Shown piece after piece: positions 1-9,256 of a stretch of DNA of 49,062 bases (its first letter is position 1; each line of letters starts with the position of its first letter). The position numbers and the translations under genes were made by a program. The stretch is from Oscillatoriales cyanobacterium CG2_30_44_21 (GTDB lineage: Bacteria; Cyanobacteriota; Cyanobacteriia; Pseudanabaenales; Pseudanabaenaceae). The stretch covers positions 1 through 49,062 of the forward strand of contig MNZA01000078.1 of the NCBI GenBank assembly GCA_001873375.1, written 5' to 3'. A model generated the notes under the pieces. The model was not told the origin of the DNA, made no database searches, and saw nothing but the letters and a program-made list of their open reading frames with translations.

Positions 1-236
1 GAGCTTTAAAAGAGCTTATGGATGGGTGAAAATAAAAAAACAATATTCACTCCTTGGGACACAGGGAGTCTGCCTCGAAGATAGGAAACTATCTTGCCAG
101 TTAGTACTCGGTGAGTAAAACCTGCGGATGCTGAGTAAGACCAAAACTAGGATCGCTTAGTCTAGGCTTCGGCAAATGAAAGAGGAAGCCCATACTCTAT
201 TTGTTTGCAAAATGAGTGTCGGGTATGTCACGCTAA
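1..236 (+). mobile_element. Probable right end of an IS200/IS605-type element with guide-RNA-like structure
   Basis: The first 236 bases hold no convincing gene but are highly structured: a 7-bp stem closed by a GAAA tetraloop (78-95), a TACTC/GAGTA stem just after it, and a GGCTTC/GAAGCC pairing before a final hairpin near 190-230 that begins GAAGCCCATAC and ends GGGTATGTCAC. A terminal hairpin introduced by GAAGCCC and finished by a short TCAC-like motif is how I remember the right ends of cyanobacterial tnpB-bearing elements, where an omega (re)RNA is made. The tnpB gene itself would lie left of the window. The reading frame open from base 2 to about 115 shows no recognisable TnpB motif, so it is not called. 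Another structured RNA remains possible. Confidence 0.4.
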
Positions 237-314
237 CCAATGCCTCGTAAAATTAAAGCACGCCCAAAGGTATGGGCTTTGCCGTATTTTTTAGAGCGTT
301 TAGAACATTGGTAG

Positions 315-1958
<1,644 letters not shown>

Positions 1959-1976
1959 CGCTTTGCGCTCAAAACC

Positions 1977-2035
1977 AAACCAAGAAACCTTTTGAAAACT
2001 TTGCTTCGCAAAGTTTTCAAAAGGTTTCTTGGTTT
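1977..2035. repeat. Perfect 28-bp hairpin, loop TTC
   Basis: Perfect inverted repeat with apex GC-TTC-GC, just after pgm. It is preceded by a CGCTTTGCGCT word (1959-1969), the recurring end module of the TACAG/CTGTA element. Confidence 0.9.
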
Positions 2036-2062
2036 AATCGATAATTGCTGTAAAGCTCAGCC

Positions 2063-2101
2063 AAATAAAAATGGCGGCGCGATGCGCCGCCATTTTTATT
2101 T
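2063..2101. repeat. 18-bp hairpin, loop GAT, overlapping a stop codon
   Basis: Perfect stem with apex GGCGC-GAT-GCGCC, flanked by A and T runs. It covers most of the TAA stop of the linker gene (2100-2102, minus strand) and could terminate transcription from both sides. Confidence 0.9.
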
Positions 2102-2834
2102 ATTTAGCGAGGGTGCGGAGAAGCGACTTCTGATTTTCATTCATGCTTTGTAAAACTTGCTTAGCATCGCTCTTTTGCAGCATTTGCAAAAGTTCTTCAA
2201 TCTCATCATTTACTGATCGCAAGATCATCGGCTCATTTGCTTCAGGATGGGTAGAGACGACTTTTGCGTCAGGCATGACACAGGTTCCCGTTTCACAATC
2301 CATGCCCAACTGCTGCCAATAAATCGTAGGGACAATCTTGCCGCGTTGACCAACGTGTTCATGTTGCAACAGATTAGTTTGCAGATAGTTGCGAGGAGAA
2401 TCGTAGAGCTTTGCCTCGCGGGCATAGGGAATTGTAAAACAACCAAAAGCCTTGCGATATTCTTCAGAGCCAAGGATTTCATGGAAGAAAACCGATACGC
2501 CTTCCATCATCAACAAATTCATATAAGTGGCAATTTCTTCACTGCCCTGAATGGCTCTACCAAGTAAGTGCTTGAAAGTCCATTCCACAAACTTCATATT
2601 TGAGCAGTCATAGTAAAAGCTGTTGAGATATACCGACGACATGACTAGCTCACCGATGAAATGACGAATACCGAGCTTACCTTTTAAAAAGTCTTTTTCT
2701 AGCTTGGCAAGTTCTTTGCGTTCGTATTCATAGGGCTGACGTTCCAAAATTTGAAAGTAGATCTGACGCAGGGCATTTTGACGATCTGCTTCTGTAGCCT
2801 TGCGGTCAATGGTAATGGGCTGGTGGTTATCCAT
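2100..2834 (-). CDS. Phycobilisome linker polypeptide domain protein (atypical)
   Basis: A single phycobilisome linker domain fills roughly residues 12-140 (for example RQIYFQILERQPYEYER, FIGELVMSSVYLNSFY, HEILGSEEYRKAFG, TIPYAR). Linkers of this family organise phycobiliprotein discs and tune energy transfer at the thylakoid surface. Size (244 residues) is like rod-core linkers, but the N-terminus is not CpcG-like and no C-terminal membrane helix is seen. The C-terminal third is unusual, with a Cys-rich turn DCETGTC and a Lys/Gln-rich helical tail. The ATG at 2834 is preferred because GGAG sits seven bases before it; an upstream in-frame ATG at 2870 lacks this. It lies downstream of a phycobiliprotein-like gene, probably in one operon. 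Exact position in the phycobilisome is unknown. Confidence 0.8.
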   Translation of the reverse strand: MDNHQPITIDRKATEADRQNALRQIYFQILERQPYEYERKELAKLEKDFLKGKLGIRHFIGELVMSSVYLNSFYYDCSNMKFVEWTFKHLLGRAIQGSEEIATYMNLLMMEGVSVFFHEILGSEEYRKAFGCFTIPYAREAKLYDSPRNYLQTNLLQHEHVGQRGKIVPTIYWQQLGMDCETGTCVMPDAKVVSTHPEANEPMILRSVNDEIEELLQMLQKSDAKQVLQSMNENQKSLLRTLAK

Positions 2835-2938
2835 GATCTTTCTCCGAAGATATCTTAAATAACAGATCACAAGATGGCTTTATAAATTTGTGATCTAAAA
2901 ATTCTGAATAGGTTTATCGCGGTTTTCGCATTCTGTGA

Positions 2939-2967
2939 TTATTTCTCCGCCAAAGGCAGAGAAATAA
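2939..2967. terminator. Intercistronic hairpin between the phycobiliprotein-like and linker genes
   Basis: TTATTTCTC pairs with GAGAAATAA, with an inner GCC-AAA-GGC stem. It lies just after the phycobiliprotein-like stop codon with no long T run, so partial termination or mRNA processing is more likely than full termination. Confidence 0.5.
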
Positions 2968-2985
2968 TCCTCTGTATCGCGCTCA

Positions 2986-3459
2986 TTAAGCATGAAGTAA
3001 AGCTGAGACTGCCATGTCTGTATATGGCTTGACCATCGCCGCACATTCAGCAGGCAAAAGTGAATCAACCGCAGTTTGCAATAGACGATAGGCAGTAGAA
3101 CATTCCTTAGCAATTTGATAGGAATTGATGATGTTTGCCAACCAATCCATTAACGTTTCCCGAAAGAAGAGTTCATCATCACGGAGAATGGAGATAGATG
3201 CATAACGAATCATGTTAGACATATCGTATTTGCAGCGTTGCAATTGCTTTTGCACAAGTTCAGGATACTGCTGTGCCAAAAGCTTGAGAGCTTGAATGGT
3301 GATTTCGTCTGCGCGATCGCGCAAGAGATTGTAAGTCCTGACTCTTACGGAAAAACTATTAGCAAAGCGTTCGAGGTTAACCAAGTCAGTATCAGTCAAA
3401 TAGATGCGGTCAACTTCGCCAACCTTCTCTTCCAAAACGCGATTCATTGTCGTCAACAT
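2986..3459 (-). CDS. Divergent phycobiliprotein (allophycocyanin/phycocyanin-like subunit)
   Basis: A 157-residue globin-like phycobiliprotein. The family signature around the chromophore cysteine survives as RCKYDMSNMIRYASISILRDD (shortened relative to the usual loop), giving a Cys and an Asp three residues later as in Cys82/Asp85 of allophycocyanin; the helix after it (RETLMDWLANIINSYQ) also fits. The segment normally reading PGGNAYTTRRYAAC is about ten residues shorter here, so this is not a standard ApcA, ApcB, ApcD, ApcF, CpcA or CpcB. It probably binds a bilin through the retained Cys, but this is inferred. No partner subunit is nearby; the downstream gene is a linker. A second ATG four codons in (MNRVLEEK) is an alternative start. 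Confidence 0.75.
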   Translation of the reverse strand: MLTTMNRVLEEKVGEVDRIYLTDTDLVNLERFANSFSVRVRTYNLLRDRADEITIQALKLLAQQYPELVQKQLQRCKYDMSNMIRYASISILRDDELFFRETLMDWLANIINSYQIAKECSTAYRLLQTAVDSLLPAECAAMVKPYTDMAVSALLHA

Positions 3460-3730
3460 GATCTTCTGCCCCTTAAATAAACTTAGTAAATATACTTATT
3501 CAACTTGTCTGAATTTAATTTTCTGTCTCATTCCTTTCCCCGATAAAATTAATAATAAAGCCCTATGGAAGTCCAGATTAACAATGCAATTAAAGTTTAC
3601 TTAACAAAATATTTCGACATATAAATAGCTAGTCACAATTCCATGTAAAAGCTTAAAAGCTTTGGCTGACAATACTTGTGGGCTAAAGCTTTCGTCTCTG
3701 TTTCCATTAGCACAAATCCTTAACAATTAA

Positions 3731-3789
3731 AAAGTCCAAACAACTTTAAAAGTGCGGTTACGCCGCACTTTTAAAGTTGTTTGGACTTT
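3731..3789. repeat. 27-bp hairpin, loop TTACG
   Basis: Perfect 27-bp arms around a five-base loop. It differs from the main hairpin class in not having a GC-NNN-GC apex. Confidence 0.9.
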
Positions 3790-3798
3790 ACAGCCCTT

Positions 3799-3847
3799 CA
3801 AGTATATTTACTTACTTACTAATGCAGTAAGTAAGTAAATATACTTG
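3799..3847. repeat. 22-bp hairpin built on a TTAC/GTAA tandem word, loop AATGC
   Basis: Perfect 22-bp arms; each arm contains the tetranucleotide TTAC (or GTAA) repeated in tandem. Confidence 0.9.
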
Positions 3848-3860
3848 GGCAAGATTGAGA

Positions 3861-3904
3861 TACAGCCTATTTTTGTGGGGTTTGAGCGATCGCCAAGCAC
3901 TGTA
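3861..3904 (+). repeat. Short TACAG...CTGTA element
   Basis: A 44-bp variant bounded by TACAGCC and CACTGTA, sharing the GGTTTGAG-like core with the longer copies at 8557, 9071 and 31233. Confidence 0.55.
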
Positions 3905-3905
3905 T

Positions 3906-3953
3906 GGTTTTTAATTCACAAAAGTGTAGTCACACTTTTGTGAATTAAAAACC
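3906..3953. repeat. 22-bp hairpin, loop AGTC; near-identical copy at 48844
   Basis: Perfect 22-bp arms. The inner 34 bases are identical to the hairpin at 48844-48879, at the other end of the window. Confidence 0.9.
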
Positions 3954-4042
3954 CAAAATTAGGAAGAGAGTATGCTGCGTAACAATTGGGAACAGCTATA
4001 AAATACAATGGTAAATCTGATAAACACTCTTCACTTCTTGCC

Positions 4043-5089
4043 ATGAGCTACTTTCGCCCTGCCATTGATGCCATGACTGGCTACGTTCCTGGGGAACAGC
4101 CCAAGTCTGGACTCAAGGTGATCAAATTAAACACTAATGAAAATCCATATCCACCTTCACCCAAGGCGATCGCGGCTTTGCAGCAGATTGATGGGGATGC
4201 GCTGAGACGTTACCCCGATCCGTTTGCCTATGAGTTTTGTCAAGCGGTCAGTGAGGTGCTAGATGTGCCGCCCAATTGGGTGATTGTCGGCAATGGCAGT
4301 GATGATGTCTTAAATATTTTGATCAGAGCTTGTGCAGAGGGACGCGATCGCAAAGTTGTTTACCCAAGCCCCACTTACGTTCTTTATCGCACCTTGTCGG
4401 CGATGCAACCTGCGGAAATTGTGGAAGTTGCCTATGATGATGATTTTCAGCTACCGATCACCGATCTAGTCGCCGCTAAGGGGTCGGTCACTTTTGTTGC
4501 TTCTCCTAATAGCCCATCTGGTCATCTTGTGCCGTTGGATGATTTACGCAAATTGGCGAGTCAAGTATCAGGGATTTTGGCGATCGATGAGGCATACGTG
4601 GATTTTGCGGAATATTCGGCAATTTCTCTGGTGCGCGAGTTTGACAATGTGATTGTGTTGCGAACTCTGTCTAAGGGTTACTCACTAGCAGGATTGCGTT
4701 TAGGCTTTGGTATTGCCAATCCCCAACTTTTGTCAGGTTTGTTTAAGGTTAAGGATAGCTACAACGTGGATGCGATCGCGATCGCGATGGGAACGGCAGC
4801 CATGCGCGATCAAGAATATAAAAATGCCACGGCGGAAAAAGTTAAGGTTTCTCGCCGCAGTCTTACTCAAGAACTAAAAAATATTGGCTTCAAGGTGCGG
4901 GAGTCTCACGGTAATTTTGTCTTGGCAACTCCTCCTCAGCCCAACGCCGAGGAACTTTACCTAAAGCTCAAAGATGCAGGGATTTTAGTGCGCTATTTCA
5001 ATCAATCAGGACTTTCTGATAAGCTCCGTATCACAGTCGGTACTGATGAGCAGAACCAAATTTTGATTGAATCGCTTATGAATTCCTAA
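4043..5089 (+). CDS. hisC: Histidinol-phosphate aminotransferase
   Basis: PLP-dependent fold-type I aminotransferase converting imidazole acetol phosphate and glutamate to histidinol phosphate in histidine synthesis. The substrate motif TNENPYPPSP is near the N-terminus, followed by VGNGSDDVLN, SPNSPSGH and DEAYVDFAE; the Schiff-base lysine is Lys211 in LSKGYSLAGLRLGFG, and the phosphate/carboxylate arginine lies in RITVGT near the end. 348 residues is usual for the family. The ATG at 4043 (MSYFRPAI) is preferred over an upstream in-frame TTG at 3986 because homologues begin here. Not linked to other his genes; hisE is at 21931. Confidence 0.95.
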   Translation: MSYFRPAIDAMTGYVPGEQPKSGLKVIKLNTNENPYPPSPKAIAALQQIDGDALRRYPDPFAYEFCQAVSEVLDVPPNWVIVGNGSDDVLNILIRACAEGRDRKVVYPSPTYVLYRTLSAMQPAEIVEVAYDDDFQLPITDLVAAKGSVTFVASPNSPSGHLVPLDDLRKLASQVSGILAIDEAYVDFAEYSAISLVREFDNVIVLRTLSKGYSLAGLRLGFGIANPQLLSGLFKVKDSYNVDAIAIAMGTAAMRDQEYKNATAEKVKVSRRSLTQELKNIGFKVRESHGNFVLATPPQPNAEELYLKLKDAGILVRYFNQSGLSDKLRITVGTDEQNQILIESLMNS

Positions 5090-5090
5090 G

Positions 5091-5166
5091 GAAACTTTTG
5101 AAAGTGTGGCAGAGCCGCGATGCACAAAAGTTTCTCTATACCACTCTAAGCCTCAATAATCTATAT
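5091..5166 (-). repeat. Degenerate reverse-oriented TACAG/CTGTA element with a decayed hairpin
   Basis: GAAACTTTTG (5091-5100) pairs with CAAAAGTTTC (5124-5133), but the inner stem is scrambled. The following TCTCTATACCACTCTAAGC matches the reverse complement of the element seen at 31233, with a damaged end. Confidence 0.5.
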
Positions 5167-5169
5167 TTC

Positions 5170-5421
5170 CCGATCAAGGATTATTGGCGATCAGCGCTAC
5201 TAGTCCTTAATCGGGAAGTGAATGGCGATCGCCATGTCTTACAAAAAAATATGAAGTCTCTATTTCCGATGTGATGATACGTTATAGCGCGATCGTTGAA
5301 GAATTTCTTGACGCAAGTTTCACAGGACAATCAATCTCAATCTTGATTCTGTTTTGAAGACAATGCTGGAACTCGCGAAGATGTAGATAAAAAAGGCGGC
5401 GCAAAGCGCCGCGCCATTCTA
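5170..5421. other. Intergenic sequence between convergent hisC and the VOC gene
   Basis: Contains an imperfect inverted repeat, TTCCCGATCAAGGA paired with TCCTTAATCGGGAA (about 5168-5217), then a GCGGCGC-AAA-GCGCCGC hairpin (5396-5412) right after the VOC gene stop. No gene is seen. Confidence 0.5.
5396..5412 (-). terminator. Short GC-rich hairpin after the VOC gene, loop AAA
   Basis: GCGGCGC-AAA-GCGCCGC lies about ten bases past the VOC gene stop on the minus strand and is followed, in the minus direction, by a T run; a plausible terminator of the GC-NNN-GC hairpin class. Confidence 0.6.
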
Positions 5422-5940
5422 TCAGCCAACTACTTCCGCGATTTCTATGACTTGACCATCAGGATCTTTGACTAGAAAGTTAAGAGGCTTCTCACTGCGA
5501 ACTTTATGCTTGATCCCCTTGATTTGAATCTGTAACAATACCTGCTCCACACAGTCGCGATTAAAGCAAATATGTCGCCCTCGATTTGGGTCGCTCATAC
5601 TCGCCCCTGGAACAATGTGCAGTTGAATATTTTTCTTTAACTGATACCAAGCGCCTTCCATATCGGCTGAATACTGCTGCTGCGATCGCCTCGCCTCCGC
5701 AGGAATATAAATTGGGTCGGCAGGTGCGCCCATGCCATATTCGTAGCCGTAATAATAATGTAGTGGTACATCGGCGATCGGCAATTTTAACTCTCCCTCA
5801 TAAAAATATCGCGCTTGATCAAGATCGGAAACCATGATCGTATGAACTTTGGGAGCGCTCGTAAGAAACATCCACATTGCCACGGCATATGCCCCTAGAA
5901 GCATAACCATAATGCCTTGAGTAGAAAAAATTGACTCCAT
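5422..5940 (-). CDS. Membrane-anchored glyoxalase/VOC-superfamily protein
   Basis: 172 residues. An N-terminal hydrophobic helix (about residues 8-27, MVMLLGAYAVAMWMFLTSA) is followed by one vicinal-oxygen-chelate fold: HTIMVSDLDQARYFYEGEL is the first beta-alpha unit and FLVKDPDGQVIEIAEV is the classic closing strand with its Asp-Pro-Asp-Gly turn and a metal-type glutamate. Such domains bind a divalent metal and act in isomerisation, dioxygenase or resistance chemistry; the substrate here cannot be told. A single membrane anchor on a VOC domain is uncommon; it could be held at the thylakoid or plasma membrane. Transcribed alone. Confidence 0.75.
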   Translation of the reverse strand: MESIFSTQGIMVMLLGAYAVAMWMFLTSAPKVHTIMVSDLDQARYFYEGELKLPIADVPLHYYYGYEYGMGAPADPIYIPAEARRSQQQYSADMEGAWYQLKKNIQLHIVPGASMSDPNRGRHICFNRDCVEQVLLQIQIKGIKHKVRSEKPLNFLVKDPDGQVIEIAEVVG

Positions 5941-6031
5941 CGTAATGCAGCTACATATTAAGTTAAGAGAATTAAAATTTAGTGTAACGCAACTGCCATA
6001 GCTTTACAGCAATTGCTAATCGATAAGACCT

Positions 6032-6082
6032 CAAGAAAAACTTTAAAAGCATTGCTTTGCAATGCTTTTAAAGTTTTTCTTG
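6032..6082. repeat. 24-bp hairpin, loop TTT
   Basis: Perfect arms with apex TTGC-TTT-GCAA, between the VOC gene start and the ndhF end. Confidence 0.9.
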
Positions 6083-6100
6083 TTTGGCATTACAAAAAAA

Positions 6101-6133
6101 TTAGTGCATCGCGGCTCTGCCGCGATGCACTAA
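6101..6133. repeat. 15-bp hairpin, loop TCT
   Basis: Perfect arms with apex GCGGC-TCT-GCCGC, about 40 bases past the ndhF stop; a possible ndhF terminator. Confidence 0.85.
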
Positions 6134-6173
6134 AAATTCGATAGGGTTTAAGTAAGCGCCAAGCGCTATAAAA

Positions 6174-8186
6174 CTAAATCGAAGTGGCAATCACAAAACC
6201 GAGAATACCGATGAAAATTACAAGCGCATAAAACTGTGCCTTGCCATTTTCAAAGTACTTCAGCCCCTCACCACTCACAACCGTGACAAAACCCGCAAGG
6301 TTGACCGCGCCATCCACGATCTTGGCATCAACTTCCAGAACCTGACGCGCCAAACGGCGAGAGCCAGTCACAAATACAGCATTGTAAAGTTCGTCAATGT
6401 ACCATTTGTTTTTGGAGAATAGATATAGCGGCTGAATGGATTTGGCGATCGCGCTAGGATCAATCTTCTTCTGCATATACATCAAGATTGCCAGCGAAAT
6501 GCCAATCAAGCCAATCCCGATCGAGCTACCACCCATTATTAAAAATTCAGGTGTAAAGCCTTCCGCAGGGACTTCGGTCATCACTTCAGAAGCAGGGTGA
6601 ATAAAGTACTCGAAGTAATTGCCCAAGGGTGTGCCGACTAAACCAACGGCGATCGAAGGAATTGCCAACATCATCAAAGGAAATGTCATCGAGATCGGAG
6701 ACTCATGAGGCTTGCTGGCATGATGATCGCTGTGAGCTTTTTCCTCGGATGGTTCTTTGCCCACGGAGTTCTCGGCTTTGACCATTGCCAAAAGCTTTTT
6801 ATCCGTGCCACGAAAATCGCCTTCAAAAGTGGTGAAGTACATACGGAACATATAAAAAGCGGTGATCCCCGCCGTCAGGAAGCCGATCGCCCACAATACG
6901 GGGTTAGCCGCATAGGTCGCGCCAAGGATCTCGTCCTTTGACCAGAAACCTGCAAAAGGAGGGATGCCACTGATTGCCAAAGTACCGATGAAGAAGGTAA
7001 TGGCAGTAATCGGCATATATTTTCTAAGTCCACCCATGACGCGCATATCTTGGGCAACGTCAGGATCATGTCCCACCACTTCTTCCATGCCATGAATGAC
7101 CGAACCAGAACCAAGAAACATCATCGCCTTGAAATAAGCATGGGTCATCAGATGAAATAGCCCTGCGCCATAGGCTCCCACACCCATCGCCATCACCATG
7201 TAACCCAATTGGGACACAGTGGAATAGGCAAGCCCTTTTTTAATATCGTTTTGGGTGATCGCGATACTCGCACCGAGAAAAGCGGTAAATGCGCCTGTCC
7301 AAGCGATCGTATTCATCACCGCAGGAATTTCTTCAAATACAGGGAACATCCGCGCAATCAAGAATACGCCCGCCGCAACCATTGTTGCTGCATGGATTAA
7401 TGCCGAAATCGGTGTAGGGCCTTCCATTGCGTCAGGTAGCCACACATGGAGGGGGAACTGTGCCGACTTAGCGGCAGGTCCCATGAATACGAGAATTGCA
7501 AACAGGGTCGCTAAACCAACGCTAATCGCGCCCGACTCGATCAATTCAGTGAGCCTTTCGCCCATTTCTACAAACTCAAATGTACCTGTTGCCCAATACA
7601 GACCAAGTAAGCCTAGTAATAGCCCAAAGTCACCTACGCGGTTAGTGACAAATGCTTTTTGGCAAGCATCGGCGGCTCCCTTGCGATCGAACCAGAACCC
7701 AATCAGCAGGTAAGAACACATCCCTACTAATTCCCAGAAAATATAGATCTGTACCAAGTTGGGGCTAACAACCAATCCCAACATAGAGGAGGTGAATAGA
7801 CTCAAGTAGGCATAAAATCTCACATAGCTGGGATCATGCGCCATGTAGCCATCGGTGTAGATCTGCACCAAGAAGGCAACGCTGGTAACAATCACCAACA
7901 TTAAGGCGGTTAAGTGATCGATCGTAAAGCCCATATTCAGATGGAAGCTACCCGCCTGCGCCCACTCAAAGGTATATAGGTAAGGCTCATGCCCTTGAAT
8001 CTGGCTCCAGAGTAAACTGCCAGACATCACCCCTGCGCCGCCCGTCGCGGAAACACTGAGGATCGACCAGAGCGATCGCAGTTTGTTGGTGGATTTGTTA
8101 AAGGTAATCAGTCCTGTGCCGATAATCACTGCTGCGACAAGGGGCAGCAAGGGGATCAGCCATGCGTATTGATATGCAAAGTCCAT
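6174..8186 (-). CDS. ndhF: NAD(P)H-quinone oxidoreductase subunit 5 (NdhF)
   Basis: Proton-pumping antiporter-like subunit of the thylakoid NDH-1 complex, which takes electrons from ferredoxin for respiration and cyclic flow around photosystem I. 670 residues with about 15-16 membrane helices. Core motifs are clear: NLVQIYIFWELVGMCSYLLIGFW, the loop with AFVTNRVGDFG, LPDAMEGPTPISALIHAATMV with its buried charged residues, and a C-terminal long amphipathic/transverse helix followed by a last membrane helix (FYALVIFIGILGFVIATSI). A His-rich loop (about residues 480-500, SDHHASKPH) faces solvent. NdhF1-type (respiratory/cyclic) rather than the CO2-uptake NdhF3 or F4 is my reading from sequence and the absence of ndhD3 and chp genes nearby. 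Confidence 0.95.
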   Translation of the reverse strand: MDFAYQYAWLIPLLPLVAAVIIGTGLITFNKSTNKLRSLWSILSVSATGGAGVMSGSLLWSQIQGHEPYLYTFEWAQAGSFHLNMGFTIDHLTALMLVIVTSVAFLVQIYTDGYMAHDPSYVRFYAYLSLFTSSMLGLVVSPNLVQIYIFWELVGMCSYLLIGFWFDRKGAADACQKAFVTNRVGDFGLLLGLLGLYWATGTFEFVEMGERLTELIESGAISVGLATLFAILVFMGPAAKSAQFPLHVWLPDAMEGPTPISALIHAATMVAAGVFLIARMFPVFEEIPAVMNTIAWTGAFTAFLGASIAITQNDIKKGLAYSTVSQLGYMVMAMGVGAYGAGLFHLMTHAYFKAMMFLGSGSVIHGMEEVVGHDPDVAQDMRVMGGLRKYMPITAITFFIGTLAISGIPPFAGFWSKDEILGATYAANPVLWAIGFLTAGITAFYMFRMYFTTFEGDFRGTDKKLLAMVKAENSVGKEPSEEKAHSDHHASKPHESPISMTFPLMMLAIPSIAVGLVGTPLGNYFEYFIHPASEVMTEVPAEGFTPEFLIMGGSSIGIGLIGISLAILMYMQKKIDPSAIAKSIQPLYLFSKNKWYIDELYNAVFVTGSRRLARQVLEVDAKIVDGAVNLAGFVTVVSGEGLKYFENGKAQFYALVIFIGILGFVIATSI

Positions 8187-8299
8187 AGGTCGCGTTGAAA
8201 CGCTAAGTTTACTGTAGAGACACTTTTTATCTAGTTAGTTTACTACAGTCAGATCATGGGTGATGTGTCAGCGATGAGCATTGTTACTCATTGAGGTGA

Positions 8300-8331
8300 G
8301 AAACTCAAAAAAATTAATTTTTTTGAGTTTC
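8300..8331. repeat. Loopless 32-bp perfect palindrome
   Basis: GAAACTC, an A run, AATT, a T run and GAGTTTC form a perfect 16+16 palindrome with no loop, upstream of ndhF. Confidence 0.85.
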
Positions 8332-8556
8332 TTGTTTAGGCGATCGCCAAGATAGATGATGATTAAGAAATCAATTAAAAAATACATTTAATATTGATGA
8401 AGCTCATCTTTGGAAGATAAATTATTGACGTGATTAAACTTGATTTAAAGTAAAAATTTACTATAATTTAACAAATATTATAATGATTAAATAATAAATA
8501 CTTTAGAAATATAAGTATGAATTAATTTGTAAAGAATCATCTAGTTACTACACAAA

Positions 8557-8617
8557 TACAGTCTATCGATGCTTTGAGGGGTATAGAGAAAGTTTTAAGT
8601 CAGCGCAAAGTGCTGTA
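8557..8617 (+). repeat. 61-bp TACAG...CTGTA element without hairpin insert
   Basis: Starts TACAGTCTAT and ends AAAGTGCTGTA, giving short terminal inverted repeats. Its interior (GCTTTGAGGGGTATAGAGAA then AGTTTTAAGTCAGCGC) is about 80 percent identical to the copy at 9071 and matches both flanks of the hairpin in the copy at 31233. Confidence 0.7.
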
Positions 8618-8711
8618 TGCAACGACAAAATCAGCTTTTACAACGGGAATAGCTACTTACGTTGGTTCTATTTTTGCGATAATGCAGAAAACAATGAATT
8701 AGTTAAAGACC

Positions 8712-9020
8712 ATGGCTATATTTGCGGCTGTGCAAGCCCCTGAAAGACTTAAAGATACTGTACGGGAAATCGTACGCAAGCCTTATCCCAAATATAAGGT
8801 CATTGTGCTGAATGATGATTTTAATACTTTTGAACATGTAGCTGATTGTTTGATGAAGTATATTCCCCAGATGACCGAGCAAACTGCTTGGGAATTAACT
8901 AAGCAAGTTGATGCTGAAGGATTTGCGATCGTTTGGGTCGGACCAATGGAACAAGCCGAGCTCTATCACGCGCAACTTCAGCAAGAGGGGCTGACTATGG
9001 CTCCAATTGAGTCCGAGTAA
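8712..9020 (+). CDS. clpS: ATP-dependent Clp protease adaptor ClpS
   Basis: Adaptor that binds N-degron substrates and delivers them to the ClpC-ClpP protease; clpC lies at 42127. 102 residues, the normal size. The ClpS core runs from PKYKVIVLNDDFNTFEHVAD, whose NDDFNTFEHV segment forms the substrate pocket, through LMKYIPQMTEQTAWELTKQV, with DAEGFAIVWVG closing the fold. The N-terminal extension that contacts the ClpC N-domain is short. Single gene, with a 15-bp hairpin five bases past its stop as probable terminator. Confidence 0.94.
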   Translation: MAIFAAVQAPERLKDTVREIVRKPYPKYKVIVLNDDFNTFEHVADCLMKYIPQMTEQTAWELTKQVDAEGFAIVWVGPMEQAELYHAQLQQEGLTMAPIESE

Positions 9021-9024
9021 TACC

Positions 9025-9057
9025 AAACAAAGAAATGGCTACGCCATTTCTTTGTTT
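9025..9057. terminator. 15-bp hairpin after clpS, loop TAC
   Basis: Perfect arms with apex TGGC-TAC-GCCA and a T-rich 3' arm, immediately after the clpS stop. Same stem family as 37816-37846 and 48905-48937. Confidence 0.8.
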
Positions 9058-9070
9058 CTTTGGCGTTGTA

Positions 9071-9129
9071 TACAGCCTATTTAGGATTTGAGGGGTACGG
9101 AGAAAGTTTTAAGTCATCGCAAAGCGCTG
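9071..9129 (+). repeat. TACAG-type element without hairpin insert, 3' end slightly decayed
   Basis: Begins TACAGCCTATTTAGGATTTG and continues GAGAAAGTTTTAAGTCATCG then CAAAGCGCTGA. It aligns end to end with 8557-8617. Confidence 0.65.
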
Positions 9130-9256
9130 AACTCGTTAGTAGGATGTGAGGCGCAAAGCGTTGTAAACAAGATTAAGTCATTTGCACTAAGCTGTAAAAA
9201 CGTAAATCGTTGTATGCTAATTACCTTAAACAACAAAATACTTGCATTTTGGCATC

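Larger units (their letters stand above)
3460..4042. other. Intergenic region packed with hairpins
   Basis: Divergent gap between the phycobiliprotein-like operon and hisC. No gene is seen. It must hold both promoters; three long hairpins (3731-3789, 3799-3847, 3906-3953) and a short TACAG...CTGTA element (3861-3904) occupy its hisC-proximal half. Confidence 0.6.
8187..8711. other. Intergenic region between ndhF and clpS (divergent)
   Basis: No gene is seen. It holds a loopless palindrome (8300-8331), a very AT-rich stretch (about 8390-8530) likely to contain the promoters, and a 61-bp TACAG...CTGTA element (8557-8617) about 95 bases before clpS. Confidence 0.6.

Noticed and set aside
2-115. 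Partial coding frame at the left edge
   Set aside because: About 38 codons with no recognisable TnpB zinc-finger or catalytic motif; too short to support.
1-236. Group II or tRNA-Leu group I intron end
   Set aside because: No domain V-like hairpin, no tRNA exon and none of the group I core motifs were seen.
7255-7713. 152-residue frame opposite ndhF
   Set aside because: Lies wholly antisense to conserved ndhF codons with no recognisable protein features; shadow frame.
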